Origin: Anthracocystis setariae
Lineage: Eukaryota; Basidiomycota; Ustilaginomycetes; Ustilaginales; Ustilaginaceae
Length of the DNA stretch: 64,000 nucleotides
Direction: 5' to 3'
Assembly (NCBI GenBank): GCA_928724745.1
Contig: CAKMXJ010000022.1
Location: 248,001 to 312,000, forward strand
The position numbers were made by a program, and so were the translations under genes. Numbering within the stretch: position 1 is the stretch's first letter; every line of letters begins with the position of its first letter. This document shows, in pieces, positions 41,771-52,100 of the stretch. The notes beneath the pieces were generated by a model. That model saw nothing but the letters and a program-made list of their open reading frames with translations, made no database searches and was not told the origin of the DNA.

Positions 41771-43408
41771 ATGGCGCCCAAGAAGAAACCTTCTCCTGCT
41801 TCGACCATTCCCTCGCGTCGATCGGCTCGGCTTGCCAAGACGCCAGCCGATGCCGATTCCGCCTCCAACTTGTCGTCCAGCGCCAGTGATGCCCCGGTGG
41901 CGTCAAACAGTAATACCACGCCGGCTGTAACCGTCGTCGCCGCCACTGCTGACGTGCCTGACCCCATGCCTTCGGTTGCTGATGCTATCCCATCTGACGG
42001 AGGGACCGAGGTTGCCGCTGTTACCGCGCCGGCAGTCGTGGCCGTAGATACTGTGACTGCCGCTTCCGACGTTGTGGCTCAATCTGTTGTTGATGCTCCG
42101 CCTGACGCCATTGCGTCCCCTATCGACATCGCTGCGCCCGCACCCGTGACCCCTCCACCGAACCGGATTCCGTCTGCTGGGGTTGGCTCTTTGCTGGTAC
42201 CATTGTTCCTTGGGCCGTCGCGCTCGCCATCGTCGAGAGGTTCAATCTCGCCCCCTCGCTCGCCGGTCTACGTACGTTCCTCGCCGGACCTGTACGCGCC
42301 CCCCACCTCTCCTTCCCGAATTCCTACCTCTCCGGTGAGGTTCACGGCCGAGGAGCTGCGTGTGATGACTAGCGCGCAGCTCCATGAGCATGGTCTAACG
42401 CCCGCCTCGCCCGTGATGCCCCGCTCGCCCGTCTATGGTGCGGAATCTACCGAGTCTGCTGGTCCCGGGCGCACTGATACGCCTGTGGGATCTTGGGAAT
42501 CGTCCAGCCGCCAGACGCCTGGTCTTGGCCCGCTCCTGGGATCACCCGGCCGCCGAACGCCCGAGATCGGCCCGCCGCCTATTCGTCGAGCCGAAGACGT
42601 GGTGCCGCAACGCACAGGTCCACGCAAGCCAACTCTAGTCGAGATGCTGGAATGGACCGAACGTTTTACTGCCCCTGCCTTGCTCATTGCGATCGTCAAC
42701 GAGGCCTGGGACCGCGATTGGCAGCTGGACGATGCCGGTAAAGTCTGGTTGCACCGAACGATGGTGCGACGCTTGACCGAGGGTAGTTCTCCATGGCCGA
42801 ACTACAGCTGCCAGCACTGTGCCGACTTGGATGTGCCGTAAGTATCGCTCTCGACATAAGTGGTTTTTGGACAACACTAACATTTTGCCTTGTTTCTTGA
42901 TGGTACTAGGTGCTTTCCGGTCACATATGGTGATCCCACGGGTCCTCGTCCCCGACCCGCCGCCTCGTCATGCTGCCATTGCTTGACGAGCAAGAAGAAG
43001 TGTGGTGGCCGCACGATCTGGCGCTCCACACGTCACGAGTACGTCGGCGATAGCCCGTACACAACGCTGGGCACACACGAGCGAGCTGTGGTGCGGGCCC
43101 ACCTATCGTACTCTGGTGGTCTCGGCTTGGGTGCGGTGCGGCGTCGCGACCGCCTGGTGGATTGGTACAAGGAGCGATCCTTTTACCTCGACGCTCGCGA
43201 CGCCTTCTCAGCGGAGGGCACAATCGGTACCCAAGTGCGTGAGACCTTGGCGCGGTACCACCGCGAGAATCGCTCCCTGCTCGGCCAATACCTTCCGTGC
43301 GAAGTCATGGAAGAGGAGCCGAACTTCGAGGGTCTAGGCTGGTTCGTGGAGAGCCGCGGTGACGATGAGGATGAGGTGCGATACCACCGCCCTGAGGTCT
43401 TCCGCTAA
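41771..43408 (+). CDS. Antisense accessory gene of gypsy-A, Cys-cluster protein (two exons)
   Basis: The predicted protein has 521 residues, joined from exons 41771-42837 and 42910-43408. The 72-nt intron has donor GTAAGT, branch site CACTAAC and acceptor TACTAG, and the frame is kept across it. It runs opposite to gag-pol and is tail-to-tail with pol. The N-terminus is basic (MAPKKK, RRSARLAK), followed by about 230 residues rich in Ala, Pro, Ser and Val, then a more ordered segment (EMLEWTERFTAPALLIAIVN). The splice junction falls in a cysteine module: CQHCADLDVPC and, after about 20 residues, CCHCLTSKKKC, that is two CX2CX6C triplets. A helical, charged C-terminus follows. It recalls a Zn2Cys6 DNA-binding cluster with a longer linker. 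No known family recognised. Confidence 0.7.
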
Positions 43409-43629
43409 ATGTTGTCCAGCAATTCCAGGTCGTTTATGTCTATTCGTTGTGTTTGAAACCCTTCTGCATTGGTCGTGATGTCTTGAAACTTGAGAAAAGA
43501 GTGTGAGTGTGTGGCGACGGATGTCGATGGCGGCTAGTTAAATGGCTCACACACCGCAATCGCGTCACGGCGGCTGAGTGACCCGCACTGCGCCGCCAAA
43601 TCATTGAGCGCGGCTGGGCAGCTAGGCAG

Positions 43630-46600
43630 TTAATTCGCCTGCCGTCTTCCAGCGCTTCGGAGTCGTCCCCCCCGCTTTTCCTCATACTCCCGAATGAGGT
43701 CTGGGCAGGCGAGAAGCTCCTCATACTCCCAAGACGCTTGCTCCTCCGGGTAGCCTTTCCAGAGTACGCGGTATTGACGCCTGCCGTTGACGGCACGGTG
43801 TCCAGTGATCGCCTCGACCTCGTACTTGAGGTCTTCGTCGGGTAACGGCGGTACTGCCACACGCTCTTCCCGACCAGCTAATTCGCTGGGTCGCCGCTTC
43901 TCAAGCATCGAGACGTGGAAAACGTCATGGACCCGTAGTGTCGCTGGTAACTGGAGGCGGTACGCTCGAACGCCGATACGCTCGACAATGGGGTACGGTC
44001 CTGCGAAACGGGTGTCGAGCTTGGGACTCGGTCGACGAGTCTTCCAATTACGTCGATTGACGTAGACGAGCTCACCGACCTTGAACTCGACATCCAAGCG
44101 CTTCCTGTTGTACTGCTCAACCGCACGAGCTTGAGCCAATCGAACTTGGTTTTGCAGATAGGCAGTGAGCTCCGCTTCCGAACAAGCGAACTCCGCTCGT
44201 TGAGGGTCAAGCACGCCAGCACGCTCCGGTACTTCAGGATGCATCTTAGGATTCCACCCGTAGCACGCAAAGAATGGCGAGACGCCGAGGCTGCTGTGGA
44301 CCGCGTTGTTGTAGACGAACTCGGCGTTGGCCAGCAGCGAGGCCCAGTTGTCTTGTTCGTAGTTGCAATACATTCGGAGGTACTGCTCGACGACTTGGTT
44401 GACCCGTTCAGTCTGTCCGTCTGTCTGAGGATGGTACGCCGTCGATAGAGAGTGCTGAATAGAGAGAGATTCGATGTACCGCTTCCAGACCGCGGAGATG
44501 AACTGACGACCGCGGTCCGAGACGATATGCTCGGGTGTTCCGAACCGTCGGTACACATGTTGCTGGAGGAGCTCGGCTGTGCGAGCCGAGGTGACGGTCT
44601 TGACTGTCGGCGTGAGCACCGCGAGCTTGGTGAGCCGATCGACGACAACGAGGATTGAGTCATAGCCATCGGAGAGTGGCAGACCCTCAATGAAGTCCAT
44701 GGATATCGACCCCCATGGTCTCGAGGGAGTGGCCAACGGCTTGAGGAGGCCGTACAGCCGATGTCGGGGTGCCTTGTAGCGAGCACAGACTGGACAGCTC
44801 GCTACATAGTCAGCGATCCAAGCACGCATTCCCGGCCACCAGTAGTGACGCTGTGTGAGGGCTAGCGTTGCATCACGGCCCGGGTGGCCGGCGGTGATGC
44901 CGTCATGGCACTGTGTCATCACCATGAAGCGCAAGTGCTCCACCGAGAGGGACTGCTCGCTGACGATCTTAGCTGAGCGTGTATCGCGGCGACCCTGTTT
45001 TCCGGCGAGCGTGACCTTGGGAATGACAAGTCGGCCCTCGCGATGCCAAAGACCGTCTTTGACTTCGAAAGGCGTGTGCTTGTGGAGCTCTTGGAGCTCA
45101 GTATCGAGTGGTTGGAAAGTGCGAGCCAGCTCCGGCAGGCCACCTTTCACTATTGCCGCCATCGGCGACTGCGGCCGAATGGCCCCCACTAAGCCGCTGT
45201 CGGATCCATTTCGGCTCGGTAACTGATTTCCCGGTAATGCAGTTCCAAAAATGCGGGGGTGGAGGAGCTGCCGTACGTTATGTTCGCGCTCTTCAGCCGA
45301 CGGCTCCATGTCACTGCGTCGTGTCAGGGAGTCGGGCTCGCCAGCCTTGTCTCCTGGTCGATACTGAACAACGAAGTCGAAGTCGGCCAGTAACACGGCC
45401 CACCGAGCCTGTCGGCCGCTAATTCGACGTTGCACGGTGAAGTACTTGAGCGCCTCGTGATCCGAAAGAACAGCGAACTGAGACGGGAGCCCCGCCAGCA
45501 TATGTCGCCACTGATGGAGGCAGGCAACGATGGCGAGGAGCTCCTTGTCGTGAATCTCGTAGTTCCTCTCTGCAGACGTCATTTTACGCGAATAGAAAGC
45601 CACCGGATGCCATCTGTTTTCTGTCTCCTGCTTGAGGACGCCGGCGATGGCGAAGTCGCTGGCGTCGGTCTCGAGGCGGGTTGGTTTGTGATAGTCGAAA
45701 TGTCGTAGTACTCCGGCCGTCGTGAACGCTTCGATGAGCTTGTGGAAGGCCTCGACCGCCTCCTCCGGCAGGTGGAACTTCTTGAAACGCTCCGTAGGTT
45801 TGATGAGCGTTGTGAGGGGCTTCGAGATCCGAGCGAAATGTGAGATGAATCGGCGGTAGAAGTTCGCAAAGCCAAGGAAGCGCTGGATATCATGAATCGT
45901 CTGCGGCAACGGCCACTCTTTGATGATTCGTACCTTTTCTTGATCCATTTCGATACCTCCTGGCGTGATGATGTAGCCGAGGAACTCGACGGTGTCAGTG
46001 TGGAAAGTACACTTCGACAGTTTGGCGAAAAGTCGGTTTGCTTGCAAACGCCGCAATACCTCGCGGACGTGCTCAACGTGCTCGTCTTCATTGTTGCTGA
46101 AGATGAGGAAGTCATCGAGGTACACCACAACGTAAACGCCGATGATGTCACGAAAGATGCCGTTGACCAGAGACTGGAAGTGTGACGGTGCGTTTGCCAG
46201 CCCGAAAGGCATGACGAGATACTCGTACAGGCCGAGCTGTGTGCCGAATGCCGTCTTCCATTCGTCGCCGTCGGCTATACGTACCAAGTTGTACGCTGCC
46301 TTGAGATCGAGCTTGCTAAACACCTTGGCGTTCCTGAGTAGGAACAGCTGCTCCTCGATGAGCGGTAGTGGCGCTCGATTCTTGACTGTGACCTCATTGA
46401 GCCCTTGGTAGTCTACACAGAGACGGAGGCCTCCGTCCTTCTTGGGCACAAACAGCACTGGCGAGCGCGCTGGGCTCTTTGATGGTCGAATGAATCCCTT
46501 CGTGAGGTTCTCGTCGAGATACCTGCGAAGTTCTTCCATCTCCTTAGGCCCCTTGAGGTAGAGTGGACCCTGAGGAGGTTTGGCTCCCGGCACGAGCTCG

Positions 46601-47397
46601 ATGGGTAGGTCAGTGCTGGTGCGCGGGGGCAGCTTGTCAGCCTCGACTTCACTGAACACCGCCTCGAGATCCCGATATTGCTCTGGAACCGACGCCGGAG
46701 TAGGTGGCTCCGGCTCCACCTCAATCTCGATGCCCTTGTCTTCGCCGGTAGGGACGAAACCGAAGCTAGGCAGCGATGAGGGTGGAGCATCGATCAGCAT
46801 AATGCCAATCGGTCCGTCCTGATAGGACGCCTGAACAAGTCGTTGGAACGAGACGAACTCGTTTCCGTGGACTGTGATAGCCGGCTCATTAGATGGTAAG
46901 GCGCGGCTGGTGACGTTATGGGACAGGCCGAAGTTGCGCTCAACGCGGTCCGATGGATCTCGCTGAGCCGCGGTGAATTTAATTCGGCCCAAAATCCAGT
47001 CGATCCTCGGCTGAAGTGTGCGAAGCTCCTGATAGCCAATAATGAGGTCGAAATCACTGATGTCCGCGACATAGGCCTGCAGCGGCGGTAAGGACTGCTC
47101 GCCGATGTCGACCGTCAGCGTCGCAACGTGTGTGATGGCTAGACGATGGCCGCTGACGCCGTGGACCGCGGTGGGCTGGGGAGTGGTCTTGATGTTAATA
47201 CAATATGTACGAGCGTAAGCGCTTGAAAGAAGAGACAGTGAGGCTCCGGTGTCGGCCAGGATGCGAGCCGGGCACCCGTTGATGGTGCCGGTGACTTCGA
47301 GGACCGATGGATTGGAGTTGGCAGAGAAACACAACGAACAGTTCCGATATATACAGGGTGATGGCGAGGGCGGTTGTAGGGCAAGACAAGCCATCAT
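43630..47397 (-). CDS. pol: gypsy-A pol polyprotein with chromodomain
   Basis: 1255 residues. It carries an aspartic protease (ILADTGAS, about residue 46), reverse transcriptase with YLDDFLIFS (about 420), RNase H (ETDASDFAIAGVL), integrase with an HHCC zinc domain (about 825-880) and catalytic Asp/Asp/Glu (SMDFIEG, VSDRGRQF, ERVNQV), and a C-terminal chromodomain (YEVEAITGHR, YRVLWKGYPEEQASWEY; about 1190-1245). The chromodomain marks it as a chromovirus and may steer integration to histone-marked chromatin. Its ATG overlaps the gag stop as ATGA, so pol is in the -1 frame and could be made by frameshifting or by stop-restart. All frames are open. Confidence 0.95.
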   Translation of the reverse strand: MMACLALQPPSPSPCIYRNCSLCFSANSNPSVLEVTGTINGCPARILADTGASLSLLSSAYARTYCINIKTTPQPTAVHGVSGHRLAITHVATLTVDIGEQSLPPLQAYVADISDFDLIIGYQELRTLQPRIDWILGRIKFTAAQRDPSDRVERNFGLSHNVTSRALPSNEPAITVHGNEFVSFQRLVQASYQDGPIGIMLIDAPPSSLPSFGFVPTGEDKGIEIEVEPEPPTPASVPEQYRDLEAVFSEVEADKLPPRTSTDLPIELVPGAKPPQGPLYLKGPKEMEELRRYLDENLTKGFIRPSKSPARSPVLFVPKKDGGLRLCVDYQGLNEVTVKNRAPLPLIEEQLFLLRNAKVFSKLDLKAAYNLVRIADGDEWKTAFGTQLGLYEYLVMPFGLANAPSHFQSLVNGIFRDIIGVYVVVYLDDFLIFSNNEDEHVEHVREVLRRLQANRLFAKLSKCTFHTDTVEFLGYIITPGGIEMDQEKVRIIKEWPLPQTIHDIQRFLGFANFYRRFISHFARISKPLTTLIKPTERFKKFHLPEEAVEAFHKLIEAFTTAGVLRHFDYHKPTRLETDASDFAIAGVLKQETENRWHPVAFYSRKMTSAERNYEIHDKELLAIVACLHQWRHMLAGLPSQFAVLSDHEALKYFTVQRRISGRQARWAVLLADFDFVVQYRPGDKAGEPDSLTRRSDMEPSAEEREHNVRQLLHPRIFGTALPGNQLPSRNGSDSGLVGAIRPQSPMAAIVKGGLPELARTFQPLDTELQELHKHTPFEVKDGLWHREGRLVIPKVTLAGKQGRRDTRSAKIVSEQSLSVEHLRFMVMTQCHDGITAGHPGRDATLALTQRHYWWPGMRAWIADYVASCPVCARYKAPRHRLYGLLKPLATPSRPWGSISMDFIEGLPLSDGYDSILVVVDRLTKLAVLTPTVKTVTSARTAELLQQHVYRRFGTPEHIVSDRGRQFISAVWKRYIESLSIQHSLSTAYHPQTDGQTERVNQVVEQYLRMYCNYEQDNWASLLANAEFVYNNAVHSSLGVSPFFACYGWNPKMHPEVPERAGVLDPQRAEFACSEAELTAYLQNQVRLAQARAVEQYNRKRLDVEFKVGELVYVNRRNWKTRRPSPKLDTRFAGPYPIVERIGVRAYRLQLPATLRVHDVFHVSMLEKRRPSELAGREERVAVPPLPDEDLKYEVEAITGHRAVNGRRQYRVLWKGYPEEQASWEYEELLACPDLIREYEEKRGGRLRSAGRRQAN

Positions 47398-49067
47398 TCG
47401 GTTGTCCCACGCCCGTTTCCCTCAACGTCGTGTTCATCGTCGACCCCGTCGTCGTCAGCGAGGGGTGGGAGATCTTCATAACCAAGCGTCTCCTCCTCAT
47501 CTTGGTCTTCGACGTCCTCTTGTGCCACGGCGTCCTCTTGTGCTACATAGGCCCGAGGTCCAGGCCGTCGTGGAGCTCCGGTGGCCGTCTCGCGGGCGGG
47601 CTGGGGGCAGTCACGCACCCAATGGCCCTCCTTACCGCATCGCTTGCACGTGGTGGCGCCGAACGTCGTCGGCGAACGATCGTAGACGACGGGCAGGCGT
47701 TGGGCCAGATGGGGCGGCAAAGGCCGAGGACGCGCTGGGGAGGGTGTGGCTGCAGCCGGCCGAGCCTCCACGGCGGACGGTGCCAATACCCGCCCGGCCG
47801 CTTTTGCACCGTCGGCGGTCGGGGCATGAGTTCTTCCAGCCGCCGAGGGGAAATCGTACCGCAATGAGTTTGAGATCGGCTGAGCGAGGGTCGCTGCGCC
47901 GCCTTGGTACGTCTGTTGCGCTAAGACCCGGTTGCGATCCAAATCCTCCACCTCGCGGTAGAACTCCCACAACGTCTTCGGCGACGTACGCTCGAATTGA
48001 CGCTGGAGAACTGGGGTCAAGCCCCGCCGGAAGAGGTGGAGTTTGAGGTGCTCGTCACTCATGCCAGCTCGCTCCTCGAGGGTCCTGAACGCTTCGACAT
48101 ACTCGCTTGCAGCGCCTGGCTTGTCGGTTGCGAGGCGCAGGGCGTAGAGCTTATTGAAGGCGTCCAGCTTCTCGTCGTGAACGCCGTAGAGCTGCTTGAG
48201 CCGGTTGACGAAAAGGGTCCAGTCACCGAACAATGCACCCGACTGAGATGGATCGGCGCGTAGCTTCGACCGGTACCAAGTGAGGGCCCGACCCTTGAGA
48301 TGCGGTCCCAGGAATTGGATCCTCTTGCGGCCGTCGGACATCTCCTGATACCGGAACCAGGCCTCGACCTGAATGAGCGACATCTCCAAGTCATTCTCTT
48401 GCCAGTCGGGGAAGTCAAGCTTCGGGTCGCTCTTGGTAGTATTGCGCTCGAAGGTTGCTTCCCGTGCTGTCGCTATAGGATGATCCCAGGCGGGGCGCCG
48501 GCCGGTGGAGGTCGAGTACAAGTCCTCCTGACTGTACTCGTCGTTCCAGCGTAGGGCTGACGCCACTGGGCGACGGGCGGGGGTGGAACTGCCCAGCGGA
48601 ACAGAGCGCCGTGGGTCATCGTGCATGCTATACGATCCCATCTCTTGCGAGCCGAGTCCAGAAGCAACGGTGGCGACCTCAGGCTCACCTCCACGGCGTA
48701 GTGCTGGCTTGATCTGTTCCCTGAGGTCCGAGATCTCAGCCTTGAGCGCGAGGATCTCTTCCTGGTGTGCCATTAGAGGTCGCGCCGAAGCTGGGGTAGT
48801 AGTCAGGGGCGTGGACGACGGCTTCGAGCCTGTTGCTTGGTCCATGAGCGTGTAGAGCTTCTCCTGGAAGCGGAGTCGGTCTTGGCTCTCCTTTAGCATG
48901 GCCTCCTGACGACTAGTTTCGTAAATCATACGTTGGGTATGGATCTCCCTCATCTGTAGTCGTAGGTCCTCAATTAAGCCTTGCAGCAATGGCTCTGGGT
49001 TGGCTGCAGGAGGCGACGAAGCCCGACTGCGAGGAGTGCTGCCTCGCGGCGCGGTTGCGTCGGACAT
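47394..49067 (-). CDS. gag: gypsy-A gag protein
   Basis: 557 residues. The N-terminal part has a predicted coiled coil (QGLIEDLRLQMREI, EILALKAEISDLREQIKP). The central region WFRYQEMSDGRKRIQFLGPH to LYALRLATDKPGAASEYVEA resembles the retrotransposon gag (capsid) domain, and one zinc knuckle, CKRCGKEGHWVRDC, lies at about 466-479. The tail is acidic. It packages the genomic RNA. The start lies 37 nt inside the 5' LTR end; a TGG 6 nt inside that LTR could begin a primer-binding site, but I could not assign a tRNA. Confidence 0.93.
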   Translation of the reverse strand: MSDATAPRGSTPRSRASSPPAANPEPLLQGLIEDLRLQMREIHTQRMIYETSRQEAMLKESQDRLRFQEKLYTLMDQATGSKPSSTPLTTTPASARPLMAHQEEILALKAEISDLREQIKPALRRGGEPEVATVASGLGSQEMGSYSMHDDPRRSVPLGSSTPARRPVASALRWNDEYSQEDLYSTSTGRRPAWDHPIATAREATFERNTTKSDPKLDFPDWQENDLEMSLIQVEAWFRYQEMSDGRKRIQFLGPHLKGRALTWYRSKLRADPSQSGALFGDWTLFVNRLKQLYGVHDEKLDAFNKLYALRLATDKPGAASEYVEAFRTLEERAGMSDEHLKLHLFRRGLTPVLQRQFERTSPKTLWEFYREVEDLDRNRVLAQQTYQGGAATLAQPISNSLRYDFPSAAGRTHAPTADGAKAAGRVLAPSAVEARPAAATPSPARPRPLPPHLAQRLPVVYDRSPTTFGATTCKRCGKEGHWVRDCPQPARETATGAPRRPGPRAYVAQEDAVAQEDVEDQDEEETLGYEDLPPLADDDGVDDEHDVEGNGRGTTE

Positions 49068-49104
49068 GTCGAGTACGGGGCGCTGCTTGAACGATCCACT
49101 CTAA

Positions 49105-50220
49105 TGTCAGCGGTCGGGCGCCTGGTAAATAGGCCGAACTCGATTTGAGCGCGGTGCGGTCCTGTTGGGCTGGGCCGCCGAGTTTGTGTTACGCGCCTGT
49201 GCAACTGGGAGGTACGAGGTGGGTTGCGCAGGTACGCCGGCGGCCCGAAGAGGACTATTAAGCCGCACTTGATCTAGCGGCGGCGGAGTGAGAGTTTCTC
49301 GACCGCGTTCGACCCTTTACCGACTGACCGATGTCGGCGCTCCGTTCAGAGGCAGCACGGCGTACTCGGTACAGCGGCGTGATGGCCTAATGTCTCGTGA
49401 GCGCTCTTGACGAGACAGAAGGCGGGTTGATTGGTTAGATGGTCACTGGAAGTGATCACTAAGCTGTTACGGCGACGACTTAGGGCCTGACGTCCCGATG
49501 TCAGCTTGTAGGCAGCGTTTACGCGCTGCGGTGTCGATACCGGTACCGACGAGGTCTAGCTGTTCTCCGACTTGAACGGAGGCACGCGAGGAAGCTGCAA
49601 TGCTACTTGTATTGCAACTTACTGAACTAGAAACTGAATGATCGTGAAGACGACGTTAAGAAGCTATACTGAGCTGAAGACTGGTGTTGTAAGAAGTAGA
49701 GTGGATGAGGAGCTCATCCACTGCGAGTCAGAGGAGGAGGCCTTAAGTAAGACAGCTCCAAACCCCCTATGACAAGGCCGATCCGGCGCTAGCCTATTGT
49801 CTAGCTGCATGGCCTGCGTGTGCGCATGTACTGACCGTGGTACAAGCAGCTGATCACCTCCAAGCCTCTGAGAGCGCCGGAGATGGTGTCCCTCACCTGC
49901 TGATCACCTCGAGATGGCGTTTGTCGCGATCCGGCGTCTCTGCGCCGTCGAACTGCCGCAATCCGATCGCTATGGGCGAAAACGGCTGAAAGAGACTCTC
50001 TGAGCCGCACTCACTCCGAACGCGGCCGAGAAGCGTGTTTCCCACCGCTCCAACTTTGCCCCCCGTGAGTAACGCCACTACCAAATTCGGCGCACTGCTG
50101 GTCACGTATCTTCCCTCACTCGAATGCGAGGGCGGTTGACTGTAGCCCTCTTAACCGCGCTCGAGCCGAAAGCGGCCGAAAAACCAGCTTTCCGCCGCCT
50201 CAGCTTCTCTGCCTGTGACA
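49105..50220 (-). repeat. gypsy-A LTR (5' LTR in element sense)
   Basis: 1116 bp, nearly identical to 40510-41624. It is followed by target duplication CCAGG at 50221-50225. Confidence 0.93.
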
Positions 50221-50440
50221 CCAGGGGGAGTCTGAACCTGAACACACTTGCAATGGTCCAGACTTTGTTGATACTTTAGAGAACATTTTCTAGTTCCATC
50301 ATGAGGTATAGATAGCACCTGATGTGTTGTACTTAGCATTTGTCAAATCATCAAATCAATTCCCATCTTCCCCTATAGCTAACCAGGACACTTCAATGGC
50401 AAGCCATTTCTTCTAACCTACAATATTTTTTTTAAAAATC
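50221..50440. repeat. Older repeat, copy 1, right part
   Basis: Continues copy 1 after the gypsy-A insertion. It matches part of copy 2 (GAACATTTT, AGTTCCATCAT, CATTTGTCAAATCA shared). The right boundary is not defined. Confidence 0.55.
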
Positions 50441-50469
50441 AGGACTGCGCAGGAGGATGGGTTTGCAAA

Positions 50470-51080
50470 TGTTGGAAATCTGAGACCAATTTCTGTCATT
50501 TTTCCTATGCAACAAGCAAAAGTCTAACATGTGGCTTTGACCAGAAGCACCTCACTGGCAAGGTGCTATCCTTGATGTTGGCACTCCTGTTCTACAGTCA
50601 CAGACCCATGCTTGGTGATTTCCATGGTCCTGATGTTCAACATGTTGGGGACGCCAGGGATCTAGGCTTCTGGTGTTCCAGGGGGAGTCTGGACTTGCCC
50701 CAGGTGGCAAGGTTCCAGACTCAATGGTGACTTGCAGGAAATGCCAGCAAGTTATTTGAGGTTCCCCACAAGGTTGCGTCCCTCAACGTTGAGGTGATCA
50801 CATCTTTGAGAGTTGGAGCCCCATGGGTAATGTATGGAGCTTTTACAGCAAACATTGATACTTAGAAGAACATTTTGCAGTTCCATCATTGTGTACAAGT
50901 AGCACTCAATGTATCCTAGTGAGTGTTTGCCATTTGTCAAATCAAAATTCCACTTCCCTTGATATCTACACAAGTCACCTCAACAGCAAGCTACTCACCC
51001 TCACCATCAACCTCATCACATATCCCAATTCATATCCTTTGCATTCCTCAAGGAGTGCCAAGCTACCCCTGCGTTACAAG
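50470..51080. repeat. Older repeat, copy 2
   Basis: Starts TGTTGGAAATC like copy 1 and contains the CCAGGGGGAGTCTG stretch in which gypsy-A inserted in copy 1. It is clearly diverged from copy 1, hence old. Perhaps a solo LTR of an unrecognised family. No coding capacity. Confidence 0.55.
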
Positions 51081-51152
51081 TTAAAAATACAAGTATGTTG
51101 ATAACCCTTGCTGCTACTAGGCCACAGGCATAACAGCTGTGAGGCTGCAACA

Positions 51153-51813
51153 TGTTATACTCCTGGGGTCTGAGAACCTCGGAACGTGGTTGTGCGTCTG
51201 TATTGAGGCCAGGGGCATGGTACTGGGTGTTGCTCCCGGGATTGTTGCCAAGATAGCGGAGCAGGAGAGCGGGGGAACGGGAGAAGGTCTGATATTTCCA
51301 CCTACTAGAGTGAGTAAGCTAAAATACAATCAACATCCTGTCGTGAGTGTACTGGGGTCAGATCATGAGAATATGTGGTCTCCCGGATACCCCCTGGGAG
51401 ATGCCGCAGCCTACCCCGATCCCCAATCCGGCGTCCTATTGGGGTTGCTCCTTGTTACGCTCCTGGGGTCTGGGAACCTCGGAACGTGGCGGTGCGTCTG
51501 TATCGAGGCCAGGGGCGTGGTACCGGGTGTTGCTCCCGGGATTGTTGCCTAGATAGCGGAGCGGGTGAGCGGGAGATCGGGAGAAGGTCTGATATTTCCA
51601 CCTACTATAGTGAGTAAGCTAAAATACAATCGACGTCCTCTCGTGAGTGTGATGGGATCTAGCCGTGAGATTATGTGGCCTCCCGGATACCCCCCGGGAG
51701 ATGCCGCAGTCCGTCCTGATCCCCAATCCGGGACTATATCGGGGGAGGACTACCCACGCCCAGGTTAAGACTAAAACCAATCACGAACCCTCCCGATATT
51801 CCTATTCATAACA
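51153..51813 (-). repeat. gypsy-B LTR with internal 300-bp tandem duplication
   Basis: Begins TGTTATAC and ends CATAACA on the plus strand, so the termini are inverted (TGTTAT/ATAACA), and the polypurine tract follows directly. Two 300-bp units (51153-51452, 51453-51752) are head-to-tail, each starting TGTTA with CTCCTGGGGTCTG shortly after; a unique 61-bp end follows. The partner LTR is outside the window, so the target duplication cannot be checked. Confidence 0.75.
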
Positions 51814-51825
51814 TTACCCCCCCCC
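51814..51825 (-). other. gypsy-B polypurine tract
   Basis: Nine G followed by TAA on the minus strand, abutting the LTR exactly as in gypsy-A. Confidence 0.65.
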
Positions 51826-52100
51826 GGGAAGGCCGACGTCCTCGTGGCCTGCCTGGTGCTCCCGGGTCTTAACCTCCACCCGGGAGGCCCCCGGACCCAC
51901 CACGCGTGGTCCGCGCTGAGAACAAAGGAGTCAGGAACGAACGCTTTGTGTGCCTGGCGGGGCGTGCGCGGCGGAGCGTGCGCAGCGGGCTGAGCGCTAA
52001 CTTCTCGTTTGTATATAAGACTCGCCTCGTTCCCGTTCCTGGTTCCTTCCCTTCCCCCACAACCTCGTTCCTCAACACCCGGGACGTTATTTTCATCAAC
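51826..52100 (+). promoter_or_regulatory. Promoter region of the gypsy-B antisense gene
   Basis: A TATA-like GTATATAAG at 52011-52019 lies about 80 bp upstream of the predicted ATG at 52101, with a CT-rich stretch between. It points along the plus strand, into the accessory gene and against pol. Confidence 0.5.

Larger units (their letters stand above)
40510..50220 (-). mobile_element. Ty3/gypsy chromovirus 'gypsy-A', near-intact
   Basis: A 9.7-kb element read on the minus strand: 5' LTR 50220-49105, gag, pol with protease, reverse transcriptase, RNase H, integrase and chromodomain, then an antisense accessory gene, and the 3' LTR 41624-40510. It is flanked by the 5-bp target duplication CCAGG (40505-40509 and 50221-50225). 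LTRs end TGTCA/TGACA. By eye the two LTRs differ by three substitutions and one C insertion over about 1,115 bp, and gag and pol are open, so insertion is recent and the element may be active. It landed in an older repeat. Confidence 0.93.

Noticed and set aside
51153..51752. 300-bp tandem units as a CRISPR-like or satellite array
   Set aside because: Only two units, bounded by LTR termini; explained as LTR-internal duplication.
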